A stretch of 64,000 nucleotides of DNA from UBA5614 sp963667535. GTDB lineage: Bacteria > Cloacimonadota > Cloacimonadia > Cloacimonadales > Cloacimonadaceae. The notes under the pieces were generated by a model that saw only the letters and a program-made list of their open reading frames with translations, was not told where the DNA came from and did no database searches. The translations under genes were made by a program, and so were the position numbers. Of the stretch, positions 32,893 to 41,574 are shown in pieces; position 1 is the stretch's first letter; each line of letters starts with the position of its first letter. The DNA lies in assembly GCA_963667535.2 (NCBI GenBank), contig CAXXDU010000002.1:2976001-3040000 (forward strand), written 5' to 3'.

Positions 32893-34450
32893 ATGCCTTT
32901 CTATGTTTTAAAGCTTCTGCGCAGGCGTTTAGAAGAGAATTGATTGTGTATGGTTTATGTAGAAATGAATAGCCTTTATTAATAGTATGTCTTATTTGTG
33001 GCTTATCCTCAGTGTATCCGCTGGACAGGATAAATGCTGCATGAGCATTTTCGCCTTTTATAGTCTCAATGAAATCAACTCCATTGCCGTCAGGTAAAAC
33101 TATATCAATCAGGAATAAATCGAATTTATTGGTCTTAATAATATTGTGTGCCTGATTCAAATTAGAAACACATTGTACTTTGTAGCCATAATTACTTAAT
33201 ACCTGAGAAGCCAGGTCCCTGACAAGCTCATCATCTTCAATAATTAAAACACTCTCCATACCACAGGGTTTTGGTATGTTTTCGGAACTCAGAATGTCAG
33301 CATGTTTCTGAGTAATGGACATGGGAAAATATATCTTAAATGATGTACCCCGATTAATCTCAGAATCTACAGAAACAAAACCCTGGTGTTGTTTAATAAT
33401 ACTATAAACAGTAGCCAAGCCAAGCCCTGTACCTCTACCCGCTTCTTTTGTAGTAAAAAATGGTTCAAAGATATGTTCCACAATATTTTTGGGAATGCCA
33501 CAGCCTGTATCTGAAAAGGTCAAACACAGAAATCTGCCAACTTTACTGAACGGCATAGTAGCAGCTCTTTCGGAACTGACGTCGCTTAAATCAATACTGA
33601 TGCAAATCTCACCACCTTCAGGCATTGCATCCCTCGCATTAATTGCCAGATTCATAATTATCTGCTCAATTTGACTTTCATCGCCGTCGATGGCAGGGTC
33701 TGCATCAATACAATTGAATTTCATAATAATGTCTTCACCTAACATTCTGCATAGCAATTTTTGCATGTTATTCAGTAATGTTACCAGGTGAACTTGTTTA
33801 AACTCATTTTGTTGTCTCCGGCTAAATAGTAAAAGCTGCCGGGTGAGTGCTGACGCTTTTTGACCTGAAGTCAGTATTACATCCAGGCTTTTTACTAGTT
33901 TTGGGTCACTTTTATATGCATCAAGCAGCATTTCACTATGACCATTTATAACTTGAAGAATATTATTAAAATCATGGGCAATCCCACTGGCAAGACGCCC
34001 GACTGTTTCAAACCTGCGAGAGTGCTGGAGTGATTTTTCCAATTGTTTTACTTCAGTCACATTTTCTGTGATTTCGACAAATCCACAAATCTGCTTTCGT
34101 TCATTTAAGAGTGGGCTGGTGCGAAGCTTGAAGAATTGTTTTTGCCCTTGCCAGTTAATTTCTAGCATAGTATCGTTACTGGCATTGTTTTCCAACAACC
34201 AGATGATAGACTTTCCTTTTAATTCGAGAGCTTGTTCAACCTCGGAATCCAGATAAGGCTGCATCTGAACGAACCATAATCTATTGTCGACAGGATAATC
34301 TGGAAGCCACTTTTCAAAAATGTTGTTCTTATAATATACAATGCCGTCAATGTTAGATACCATAAAGCCAAACGGTAGTGAAGACCCGATCTGCTCCATC
34401 AGCATCATGGCATTTGCCAGAGGAGTTATCTTATCAATATTGTCCGTCAT
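32891..34450 (-). CDS. hybrid sensor histidine kinase (PAS-HisKA-HATPase-REC)
   Basis: 519 residues from the ATG at 34450, which overlaps the upstream stop as TGATG and has AAGGTG in front; the in-frame TTG at 34453 is less likely. A PAS domain (about 22-130: FGFMVSNIDGIVYYKN, GFVEITENVTEVKQLE) precedes HisKA with the phospho-His in GIAHDFNN (His159). Next come HATPase_c motifs (NLAINARDAMPEGG, DTGCGIP, GRGTGLGLATVYSIIKQHQG) and a receiver (VLIIEDDELVRD, phospho-Asp in LFLIDIVLPDG, Lys in HKPY). There is no membrane segment, so it senses inside the cell or through its partner at 34450-34863. The AHDFNN type belongs to the NtrB-like kinases. Confidence 0.92.
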   Translation of the reverse strand: MTDNIDKITPLANAMMLMEQIGSSLPFGFMVSNIDGIVYYKNNIFEKWLPDYPVDNRLWFVQMQPYLDSEVEQALELKGKSIIWLLENNASNDTMLEINWQGQKQFFKLRTSPLLNERKQICGFVEITENVTEVKQLEKSLQHSRRFETVGRLASGIAHDFNNILQVINGHSEMLLDAYKSDPKLVKSLDVILTSGQKASALTRQLLLFSRRQQNEFKQVHLVTLLNNMQKLLCRMLGEDIIMKFNCIDADPAIDGDESQIEQIIMNLAINARDAMPEGGEICISIDLSDVSSERAATMPFSKVGRFLCLTFSDTGCGIPKNIVEHIFEPFFTTKEAGRGTGLGLATVYSIIKQHQGFVSVDSEINRGTSFKIYFPMSITQKHADILSSENIPKPCGMESVLIIEDDELVRDLASQVLSNYGYKVQCVSNLNQAHNIIKTNKFDLFLIDIVLPDGNGVDFIETIKGENAHAAFILSSGYTEDKPQIRHTINKGYSFLHKPYTINSLLNACAEALKHRKA

Positions 34451-34863
34451 CAAATCACCTTCCTAGTGTACAAAACAATAGTCGCTTTATCAGGCTTTTC
34501 GCCTTTATTTAATGGTCTGGTTAACTTATCCATAATTTTTAGCATAGGCTGAGTCTTGCCGGCTACGGTTTTTACAGAATACAATGAGCTTCCAAGCTCT
34601 TCACCATTGGTATCGTATGCTTTTAAAAGCAGCCATATTTCTCTGTTAAAGCTTGATGTATTTTTGATTGTATAATGGACTTCAATATGAACTCTTGAGT
34701 ATTCTGTAATCTCAATATTACTGATTCTGATTTCCTGAGTTAATTGCTTTTGCGAACAGTTTTGAATCCAAATACCAACGATAATCAGGATTAGTACACT
34801 TAGCTGAACAATACCAGGAATCGAATACTTCTTAGGAAATTCAAGTCGCTCAAAATGAGTCAT
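34450..34863 (-). CDS. single-pass membrane protein of unknown function
   Basis: 137 residues. A short cytoplasmic N-terminus is followed by one membrane segment (VQLSVLILIIVGIWI, about 19-34). A periplasmic beta-rich domain follows, which resembles an Ig-like or FxLYD-type fold (RVHIEVHYTIKNTSSFNREIWLLLKAYDTNGEELGSSLYS). AGGAG precedes the ATG. The stop overlaps the kinase start by one base, so the two products are made together; a sensory input role for the kinase is an inference. No close family is recognised. Confidence 0.7.
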   Translation of the reverse strand: MTHFERLEFPKKYSIPGIVQLSVLILIIVGIWIQNCSQKQLTQEIRISNIEITEYSRVHIEVHYTIKNTSSFNREIWLLLKAYDTNGEELGSSLYSVKTVAGKTQPMLKIMDKLTRPLNKGEKPDKATIVLYTRKVI

Positions 34864-34944
34864 TCTAATTTCTCCTATTTAATCCTGTCTGGCAAAACCT
34901 AAGTCTAATAATCAAGATGGGGGTAACAAATTTAACACTATTTT

Positions 34945-36945
34945 TTACAACAATCCCCATCTTCTTCGTAAAAACAATTCAAAACAAAAAACGATTACGA
35001 ATAAAGAAATCAAATACCATTTCTTGTAAAGGGGAAATTCACTTTTCTCGGTTCGCTTTGACATTACCGCTTTTAACGGCTTGATATCTTTAGCTTCGGC
35101 AATATTCATAAACTTACCCCCGGTTTGCGAAGCTATCCAGCTCAATAACGAGATATTGTACCCCAAATCTCTTGATTCCTGATTTTGCTGCTGGAGCACA
35201 AAACTTCCCTGAACGGACTGAGCTATTGATTGGTCTATGATGCGAAAATGATAATTGTCGGGCTTGTTTATGCGAAACCTGATGTTATAGTTATTGCTGT
35301 TGTCTAAAAGCATGAAATCGCTGTAGATACTATCGTTTTTTGCATTGAAAACATTAATTCTTGGAGTGAGACCGCTTTTGAGTTTATGAATCTCATCTGA
35401 TGCTGATAGTTTAATCTCAATTTCCTCACCTAACAAATAACTGGGTTGATAAATCGCGGTCATCTGTCCGGCCCCTTTATTGCCCAACCAGACAATAAGG
35501 TCAGTAACAAAGTTTTTATAAGCAAAACTCTTGCTTTGTAATTGCCATCGCCACAGATTAAGAAATGAAAAGCTGACAACCTTGCCTCTGGATAAATTGT
35601 TTATCGCAATAGCAGGGCTTTTTTGTGAGTTATCCATTACTGCTAGTATCTCAGCGGAGGCTGAGGGAGTTACATAGTAGTAATCTATTGGTGGTATCAG
35701 ATTAAGCTCATCAACCGGTATCTGAAAAACAGAATATGCAGCAGAAACAGGGAGCAATTTGAATATCCCCTGATATGTGCTTCGAATATTCGATTGCCGT
35801 AATGGAAGAATATCGGTTAACTGTGGTACCGGAAACCCGCAAGATAACAATCCGCAACCTTGATTGACTTTGTTTAAAATGATTTGTGCCAATTTACTAT
35901 CCAGTTGTATTGTCCCTTGATTCAGAATTATTATCACAGAAACATTATCCAGGTTGTTCAGAGTTGTTTTCTGACCACCTTGATAGAGTTCTTGCCCTTC
36001 AATAGTTATACTTTGAGTTTGCCAACGATTATTCTCGCTAATTGCATCCAGAATGAATTTATTGTCCCAGTTCGGTGCATCTGTTAATAGCAGGATCTTA
36101 TCCTTATCATTTAATATATCTATTGCACTGGAATAGTTGTTATTTGACAGTGTCTGCTCATTAAGCTTATCAGATTGAATCCTGACTTCCAGTTTGTGCA
36201 TACCCAGCTTAGAGAACCTGTTCTCAAAAGTAACTGTTTGTACCAACTCCTTTTCAAATGATACTGTTTTCTGTTTCAGTAATTTGTCATCAACCATGAA
36301 TTGAACTTGCGCGCTTTTCCCGAAACCTGTCGATTTAATACCAGCTTCAAACACACTCAGTTCATTACGATATCCTTGTCTGTTGTGCCTCAATTCGATT
36401 ATCTGGAGGTCAGCATTCAGATTGCGGGTTGTATCGGCAATCGTATTGACAGGTATATCATAAGCTTTTAAAACATTGAGATCAATATCTCTAAACCAGC
36501 CATCTGAGAAGATAAATATGCTGTTTATTGATGTTTTTTTTAGAGATGCTCTGAGTGCTTCAAGAGTAGATAATAGAAAAGTCGAGTTTTTATTTCCTTT
36601 TAAACCATCAGCAAATTCCAGTTCTTTAACACTATAACCTGATTGTTTGAATGTTTTGCTCATTGATGAATAGGAAGTCTCCATTGCCTCAGTTTTAGTT
36701 TTACCCCGATGATCAATTGACATGCTTTGGGAGTTATCTTTTAGCAGAATTACTGTGGGTTTATCTATGTATCTTTTTATGTAGTAAATCATAGGTGTAA
36801 GCAGAAACAGACATAGTAAAAAAAATACTGCAAACCGTAGAACAGTTAAAGTTACTCTTTGTTTTAATGCTAATTCCGGATTACTGCGAAAATACAATAA
36901 ACCCGCCATAGCAACAGATATGATTGCTGATATAATATAAATCAA
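34945..36945 (-). CDS. vWA-like membrane protein (BatA-type architecture)
   Basis: 666 residues from a TTG start 12 bp after the upstream gene. Two N-terminal membrane segments (MIYIISAIISVAMAGLLYF; LTVLRFAVFFLLCLFLLTPM) are followed by a vWA-like region: VILLKDNSQSMS as metal-site motif and SIFIFSDGWFRD. A large extracytoplasmic part with a glutamine-amidotransferase-like alpha/beta segment comes next (KILLLTDAPNWDNKFILDAISENNRWQ), then a C-terminal membrane helix and basic tail (FVIVFCFELFLRRRWGLL). This layout is common in FCB vWA proteins near aerotolerance-type operons. The metal site is DNSQS rather than DxSxS-canonical DVSGS. Precise function unknown. Confidence 0.75.
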   Translation of the reverse strand: MIYIISAIISVAMAGLLYFRSNPELALKQRVTLTVLRFAVFFLLCLFLLTPMIYYIKRYIDKPTVILLKDNSQSMSIDHRGKTKTEAMETSYSSMSKTFKQSGYSVKELEFADGLKGNKNSTFLLSTLEALRASLKKTSINSIFIFSDGWFRDIDLNVLKAYDIPVNTIADTTRNLNADLQIIELRHNRQGYRNELSVFEAGIKSTGFGKSAQVQFMVDDKLLKQKTVSFEKELVQTVTFENRFSKLGMHKLEVRIQSDKLNEQTLSNNNYSSAIDILNDKDKILLLTDAPNWDNKFILDAISENNRWQTQSITIEGQELYQGGQKTTLNNLDNVSVIIILNQGTIQLDSKLAQIILNKVNQGCGLLSCGFPVPQLTDILPLRQSNIRSTYQGIFKLLPVSAAYSVFQIPVDELNLIPPIDYYYVTPSASAEILAVMDNSQKSPAIAINNLSRGKVVSFSFLNLWRWQLQSKSFAYKNFVTDLIVWLGNKGAGQMTAIYQPSYLLGEEIEIKLSASDEIHKLKSGLTPRINVFNAKNDSIYSDFMLLDNSNNYNIRFRINKPDNYHFRIIDQSIAQSVQGSFVLQQQNQESRDLGYNISLLSWIASQTGGKFMNIAEAKDIKPLKAVMSKRTEKSEFPLYKKWYLISLFVIVFCFELFLRRRWGLL

Positions 36946-36957
36946 TACTAATTCCCG

Positions 36958-38211
36958 TTAATAGTGTAAATTAAAGTTGGTCGAAAATGACATTCCCTTA
37001 GAGTGCTTTCCTGGTATCAGATATTCAAAGGTTTGCACCCCAAAACCACAATCAATATATTTACCATAAAATCCCAGGCCATAAGACATTATCCAAGGGT
37101 AATCTCTGTTACCAAAACTAAATCCCATTTTTATCGGCATTTTAAGTATCGGTTGATATTCAGCACCCAAACAAATTCTTCCAATAGAACTTGTCAGAGC
37201 CGAACTCTGAAAACCCTGAACCCAGTCCATAGACAATGAACCTTGCTTATATCTGTATTTTGTCCCCATACGCATTTCAACCGGGATTTTTGTATTATAA
37301 TCACTTATTGCCTCAGTTGAATCTACCTGAGTATAAAAATCATTTCCCAAATCAGATGCATAAGTACTGTCTGCATCAATCGAATATGATAATCTTTCCT
37401 TTTTTCCGAACCATCTAATAAAACCAAAAAGATTATCAAAACTCAATCCGACGTCTAAATTTCTCATAGGTTCTGATTTAAAACCAATCAGAGCTTTGGT
37501 TCCAAGACCACCGATTCCTGTTTTGATTTTAATGTCCTGTTTAAATGCCATCCCATCCATGCCAGAATGGAAAGAGCCCTTGTAATATTCGGTTTCTGCA
37601 GCACCAATTCCAACTAAAGCACTTGCTGAAAAGCCAGCTTTTATTTCAGGGATTTTATCATTATTCAGATAATGGGAAATTTCAAAGTCGCCAGCACCGA
37701 GTGTGTAATCCTGATATGACAGGAAATTGAGTTGGTTGTATTTCTTCGTAAAGACATAGTCGGTTTCTTCATTTCCCAATAGAGCTAGTTTAATGTATTC
37801 CTTTGATAATCTGAGCCCACCCTGACCGTGCATACTTGTAGCTATCGCTAAATTACCCAATGTCATTCCAAATACAAAGACATGAGCCTGAGCATCAACT
37901 TTTAGCCGTTTATCTATATTACTAAGTATCATCTTTTTATCTTTTAAAGTTAAGTATCTCCCACTTACATAGTTATAATTATCCAAATCAAATGAGTTGT
38001 TGGCAATACAAAAAGTTTGGTTCATCCCGGGAAAAACTATATCACGATAATCTTTATTAAGTGAAGCCGGATTCCAATACAATGCTTCCGCTCCGTATGC
38101 TCTCAACAAATAACTTCCGGAAAAGGCAACTGAATTTGGAGTTGGTATGGCATTGATAATATTGGCAAGCAGCAGAGAAATAACGACTAGATACAGGTAT
38201 TTCTTAATCAT
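36958..38211 (-). CDS. outer-membrane beta-barrel protein, DUF5723-like
   Basis: 417 residues, signal peptide MIKKYLYLVVISLLLANIINA. The start of the mature protein (FSGSYLLRAYGAEALYWNPASL) has the AxGARAxxWNPAxL pattern of FadL/PorV/PorQ-like barrels of the FCB group. The remainder alternates Gly/aromatic strands (YTLGAGDFEISHYL, NLDVGLSFDNLFGF, IKMGFSFGNRDYPW) and ends with an aromatic residue (FSTNFNLHY), typical of outer-membrane proteins. Its start overlaps the upstream lipoprotein gene's stop (ATGA, 38208-38211), with GGAGG inside that gene's last codons. It probably works with that lipoprotein. Confidence 0.8.
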   Translation of the reverse strand: MIKKYLYLVVISLLLANIINAIPTPNSVAFSGSYLLRAYGAEALYWNPASLNKDYRDIVFPGMNQTFCIANNSFDLDNYNYVSGRYLTLKDKKMILSNIDKRLKVDAQAHVFVFGMTLGNLAIATSMHGQGGLRLSKEYIKLALLGNEETDYVFTKKYNQLNFLSYQDYTLGAGDFEISHYLNNDKIPEIKAGFSASALVGIGAAETEYYKGSFHSGMDGMAFKQDIKIKTGIGGLGTKALIGFKSEPMRNLDVGLSFDNLFGFIRWFGKKERLSYSIDADSTYASDLGNDFYTQVDSTEAISDYNTKIPVEMRMGTKYRYKQGSLSMDWVQGFQSSALTSSIGRICLGAEYQPILKMPIKMGFSFGNRDYPWIMSYGLGFYGKYIDCGFGVQTFEYLIPGKHSKGMSFSTNFNLHY

Positions 38212-39725
38212 TGTTCCTCCACATGTATTTCTACATTCATCATACTGCGTACCTGAATATAGTCTGCTGGAGATGCTGTGATTGTTATCGGTCCGTCTGA
38301 TGCATCAAAAATGAAAGTCTGTTTCAAATAAACTCTTGGGTTTGTAAACAGTAGTAATTCGTCATGAGATAGGCTCAGAGGGATTATTTGCTCGATATTT
38401 GGCTCTGATTTCGCCAGTATGTGAGCTGTCCTGGAAAACGCCCAGGTTGAAGGATTATCAGGTGTAATAGCAGGATCTAGTCCGAAGTATATCGTCGTTT
38501 CGGCTCCTACCGGTAACTGGTTTACAATACCTATCTGAATAACTGAAGAGAGTAGATTTTTTCTGATTGTATCTCTGTTATCATCCGATATTTCGATTTT
38601 CATCGAATCCTTGGGAGTTATTAATGAATGAAATAGTGTAAATCTAAAGGGAGAATTTGCTACATATTCACCGGTAATCATATCCGTGGCGAGAAGTTCC
38701 CCTATCGTACCAGCAGAATTGTCTATCTGGTAACTCGCGTTTCGAAGCTCAATATACTCAGGCATAATCCTGAGCAATCTGTCCACATCATTGGAAAACT
38801 GAATGTCTGTTAAACCAGGTGAATTCCCAATTCTGGGATTAATGGTAAACGGGTTTCCATCATTATCAAGCAGACTTATTGTATCTGCAAGCCCGGAAGT
38901 ATAGTTAACTGCATAAAAATCGCCTCTGATTATGCATGGATATGCTAAAGGACTCTCAATATGCAGCATGATATCAGCGTCCTGCAATTGAATTGCATCT
39001 TCTATACCCCACGGATACTCTATATCAATATGAGACTGATTATCAACAACATCCATCGTAAGAGACGGAATTCTACCCCTGAATCTGGTAAACGATAAAT
39101 CATCTGTCATTCCCAGTCGCAAAAAACCTACTGTGGTACCTTCTGTCTCACTGGAAAGAACTGTAGCTTCAAAATTTATATCCTCAATGATAATATCTGA
39201 ATTTACCGTACCGACATGATAACCAGCCAAGGGTATTGTATAACCACCTTCGGTCCCATCATAAGTAATTGTCAATGGCACTCCGACATTATCCAAAACA
39301 TTTAGCAATGTCAAAGTTACCTGAGATACTGATGGATGCATACTGGAAAAAGTAACACGCAATCCACCGTCTGATATCAAACCATAGGCAACTTCACTGC
39401 CTGTTTGTAAATTACTTAAAGGAAATGTATCTACGAGAGTGTTACCAGTCTGAAGAGGCAGATTGCCTGTATCCACGTCCATCGAAATAGCAATGGGACC
39501 TATGGGAGATGTATCCAGTTCCCCGGAAGTTTGAAAGGTAATGTTGTTATCTGCTGCTGGAAAGAAGTTTACGCTATCAATTAAATCGGAAACAAAATAC
39601 TTCTCATTCAGCAAAGGTATATTGACATTGACATCCCAGGTTGGCATAGTAAATTTCTTGATATTACAACTTGTAAGTAAAAAACCCATCAAGAGTAACA
39701 AGAAAACAGACTTAAATAGTTTCAT
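38208..39725 (-). CDS. large lipoprotein of unknown function
   Basis: 505 residues. N-terminus MKLFKSVFLLLLMGFLLTSC with a clear LTSC lipobox (Cys20). AAAGGAGG lies 4 bp before the ATG, the strongest ribosome site seen in this region. The mature part is beta-rich throughout, beginning with IKKFTMPTWDVNVNIPLLNEKY, a start often seen in FCB surface lipoproteins that have a 'W+v.l.iPL' motif. No catalytic signature was found. It is first in a minus-strand set with the barrel, the vWA protein, the membrane protein and the kinase. Confidence 0.75.
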   Translation of the reverse strand: MKLFKSVFLLLLMGFLLTSCNIKKFTMPTWDVNVNIPLLNEKYFVSDLIDSVNFFPAADNNITFQTSGELDTSPIGPIAISMDVDTGNLPLQTGNTLVDTFPLSNLQTGSEVAYGLISDGGLRVTFSSMHPSVSQVTLTLLNVLDNVGVPLTITYDGTEGGYTIPLAGYHVGTVNSDIIIEDINFEATVLSSETEGTTVGFLRLGMTDDLSFTRFRGRIPSLTMDVVDNQSHIDIEYPWGIEDAIQLQDADIMLHIESPLAYPCIIRGDFYAVNYTSGLADTISLLDNDGNPFTINPRIGNSPGLTDIQFSNDVDRLLRIMPEYIELRNASYQIDNSAGTIGELLATDMITGEYVANSPFRFTLFHSLITPKDSMKIEISDDNRDTIRKNLLSSVIQIGIVNQLPVGAETTIYFGLDPAITPDNPSTWAFSRTAHILAKSEPNIEQIIPLSLSHDELLLFTNPRVYLKQTFIFDASDGPITITASPADYIQVRSMMNVEIHVEEQ

Positions 39726-39760
39726 GCAACCTCCTTTCCTTAAACATGTCAGAGTAATAG

Positions 39761-40726
39761 TTATTGTGCAGAATAACTGATTTCTCCTTTATTAAGGTTG
39801 GAATCAGGAACAATTTCAAGTGAGCACTTTCCTAGTTTTTCTAATAATTTTATCAAATTGTAACCCCTGTGTCCTGTCAACATAGAAATATCTTTTTTAG
39901 CAATATGGATAATGTGTTCCGGCTTGTATCCTTGTATAATCTTGCGTATCAGCATTTCACCCTTTACTAACTCTCCAAATGCCGGATGATAAGGTCCGTA
40001 ATGTTTGCTGCCTTTTGCAAGCGAGGGTATGCCAAATTTTATAATTTCAATACCAATTTTATCGGTAACCAATTTGTATTCAACACAAATGTTAATTGCT
40101 TCTTCCAGGCTTAAAGGTGTATAATTACCTGCTTCCCATTCTTCCCATATAGGTGTATTTGAAAGAACAATTAAAGGATACAGGCGCAGGAAGTCGGGTT
40201 TTATTCTTTGAAGGCATTCCATAGATTCTTGGATTGTATCGCTTGATGATTTGGGTAGTCCGGGCATCAGTTGTACTCCTAGCTCCAGACCTGCTTGTTT
40301 AATCATAAAACAAGCGTCCACTGCCTGCTTCTGGCTATACCCTCTCATTGAGGCAGTCAAAACTGAATCACTAAAATCCTGAATACCCAACTCAATCGTC
40401 TTAATATGGTGATTCAGACACCAATCCACAATTGTCTGATCAATATAATCCGGTCTTGTAGATATCCTGATGGTAGTTTTACTACTTAAGTAAGGTTCTA
40501 CCAGACGGTAGTAGTCTTCTCTTTCTTCGGGATGCAAGCCTGTAAATGTTCCGCCATAAAAAGCGATTTGTTTATCAGTGTTAATATGATTTAAGTTGAA
40601 CTGATCTAATTGGGTGCTTATCCTCTCAAATGGAATGTTATTTACTGAAACAAATTGTTTCTGGTCACAATAAATACACCTGAAGGGACATCCCTTTTGA
40701 GGAATAAAGACAGGATAAATCAGCAT
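39761..40726 (-). CDS. radical SAM protein, Elp3-like group
   Basis: About 321 residues from the ATG at 40726, which lies just after the rnc stop and gives the family's usual beginning (MLIYPVFIPQKGCPFRC); the in-frame TTG at 40753 would overlap rnc. The [4Fe-4S] motif is CPFRCIYC (Cx3Cx2C), followed by FYGGTFTGL (GGE-type), STRPDYID, ELGIQDFSD and QLMPGLP. This resembles the Elp3-related radical SAM proteins encoded between rnc and smc in Firmicutes (from memory), but no acetyltransferase domain is present. Substrate unknown; RNA modification is a guess based on relatives. Confidence 0.85.
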   Translation of the reverse strand: MLIYPVFIPQKGCPFRCIYCDQKQFVSVNNIPFERISTQLDQFNLNHINTDKQIAFYGGTFTGLHPEEREDYYRLVEPYLSSKTTIRISTRPDYIDQTIVDWCLNHHIKTIELGIQDFSDSVLTASMRGYSQKQAVDACFMIKQAGLELGVQLMPGLPKSSSDTIQESMECLQRIKPDFLRLYPLIVLSNTPIWEEWEAGNYTPLSLEEAINICVEYKLVTDKIGIEIIKFGIPSLAKGSKHYGPYHPAFGELVKGEMLIRKIIQGYKPEHIIHIAKKDISMLTGHRGYNLIKLLEKLGKCSLEIVPDSNLNKGEISYSAQ

Positions 40727-40731
40727 TGATG

Positions 40732-41505
40732 TCAGATACCGAGCTTTTGACAAGCAATTCTTGCAGCATCCTGATGAGCAGCTTTCTTGGTTGAACCTTT
40801 GCCTCTACCCAGTATCTTATCATCAACTGATACTTCGACAAGAAAGACTTTATGATGTTGCGGACCTTCTTCTGCAATTGTATTATAGATAGGTGTCGGC
40901 ATATTCCTGGCTTGGAGGTATTCCTGGATAATGCTCTTGTAGTTTACCAGCTCAATTCTGTTTACAAGGTTTTCAAATTCAGTCAGGACATGGTGTTTGA
41001 TGAATCTGGCGGCAGCAGAAATACCCCCATCCAGATAGATTGCACAGATTAGAGCTTCCATGGCATCACTCAATATGGAGGGCTTATTCTGTCCTCCCGA
41101 TTGCTGCTCTTCAGAGCTTAAAAGAATGTATTTTCCCAAATCCAGAGTATTGGCTTTCATGGTCAGATACGTTTCTGATACGATTTTTGATTTGAATTTT
41201 GATAAAGTGCCTTCCTGTTCTTCAGGATAATGCAGAAAGAGTTCTTTGGAAACAATAAAGCCTAAAATTGAATCACCCAAAAATTCCATTCTTTCAAAGG
41301 GCGATGGTACCTTATGGTCATTGAATTTCTTGCGCAGGTAGGACTTATGAGTCAAAGCAGCTTTTAAGAGAGTTTCATCATGAAAGCTATAGGCAATTCT
41401 CTTTTGAAGAACAAAAAGTCCTTTTTCCCATTTCGGAAATTCCAGATGTTCCGGAATTTGGCGAGTGCTAAAGTACTCTATGATTTTTTTTATAATTTCT
41501 TTCAC
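40732..41505 (-). CDS. rnc: ribonuclease III
   Basis: About 257 residues from the GTG at 41505, with AAAGG in front. The longer TTG start at 41547 would run back through the terminator hairpin and is rejected. The RNase III domain carries the signature ERMEFLGDSILGF with the catalytic acidic residues, plus SDAMEALICAIYLDGG. A dsRNA-binding domain follows (YKSIIQEYLQARNMPTPIYN, GRGKGSTKKAAHQDAARIACQKLG). It processes rRNA precursors and structured mRNAs. It sits after fabF, a common bacterial arrangement (acpP-fabF-rnc). Confidence 0.96.
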   Translation of the reverse strand: MKEIIKKIIEYFSTRQIPEHLEFPKWEKGLFVLQKRIAYSFHDETLLKAALTHKSYLRKKFNDHKVPSPFERMEFLGDSILGFIVSKELFLHYPEEQEGTLSKFKSKIVSETYLTMKANTLDLGKYILLSSEEQQSGGQNKPSILSDAMEALICAIYLDGGISAAARFIKHHVLTEFENLVNRIELVNYKSIIQEYLQARNMPTPIYNTIAEEGPQHHKVFLVEVSVDDKILGRGKGSTKKAAHQDAARIACQKLGI

Positions 41506-41522
41506 TTTAACCTTTAGTTTAA

Positions 41523-41560
41523 CGTAAAACAAGTCGACCTGTATCAAGCAGGTCGACTTG
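41523..41560 (-). terminator. terminator between fabF and rnc
   Basis: Perfect 12-bp inverted repeat CAAGTCGACCTG (41530-41541) / CAGGTCGACTTG (41549-41560) with a 7-base loop; read on the minus strand it is followed by TTTTACG. It lies between the fabF stop and the rnc start, so rnc may depend on read-through or its own promoter. Confidence 0.75.
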
Positions 41561-41574
41561 ATTATTTGTATAAT

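Noticed and set aside
41506..41547. Longer N-terminus for RNase III starting at TTG 41547
   Set aside because: It would translate through the terminator hairpin that ends fabF; the GTG at 41505 has a ribosome site and fits the family.
41526..41556. Insertion-element end at the CAAGTCGACCTG inverted repeat
   Set aside because: Single copy, followed by Ts on the minus strand and placed right after fabF; a terminator explains it.
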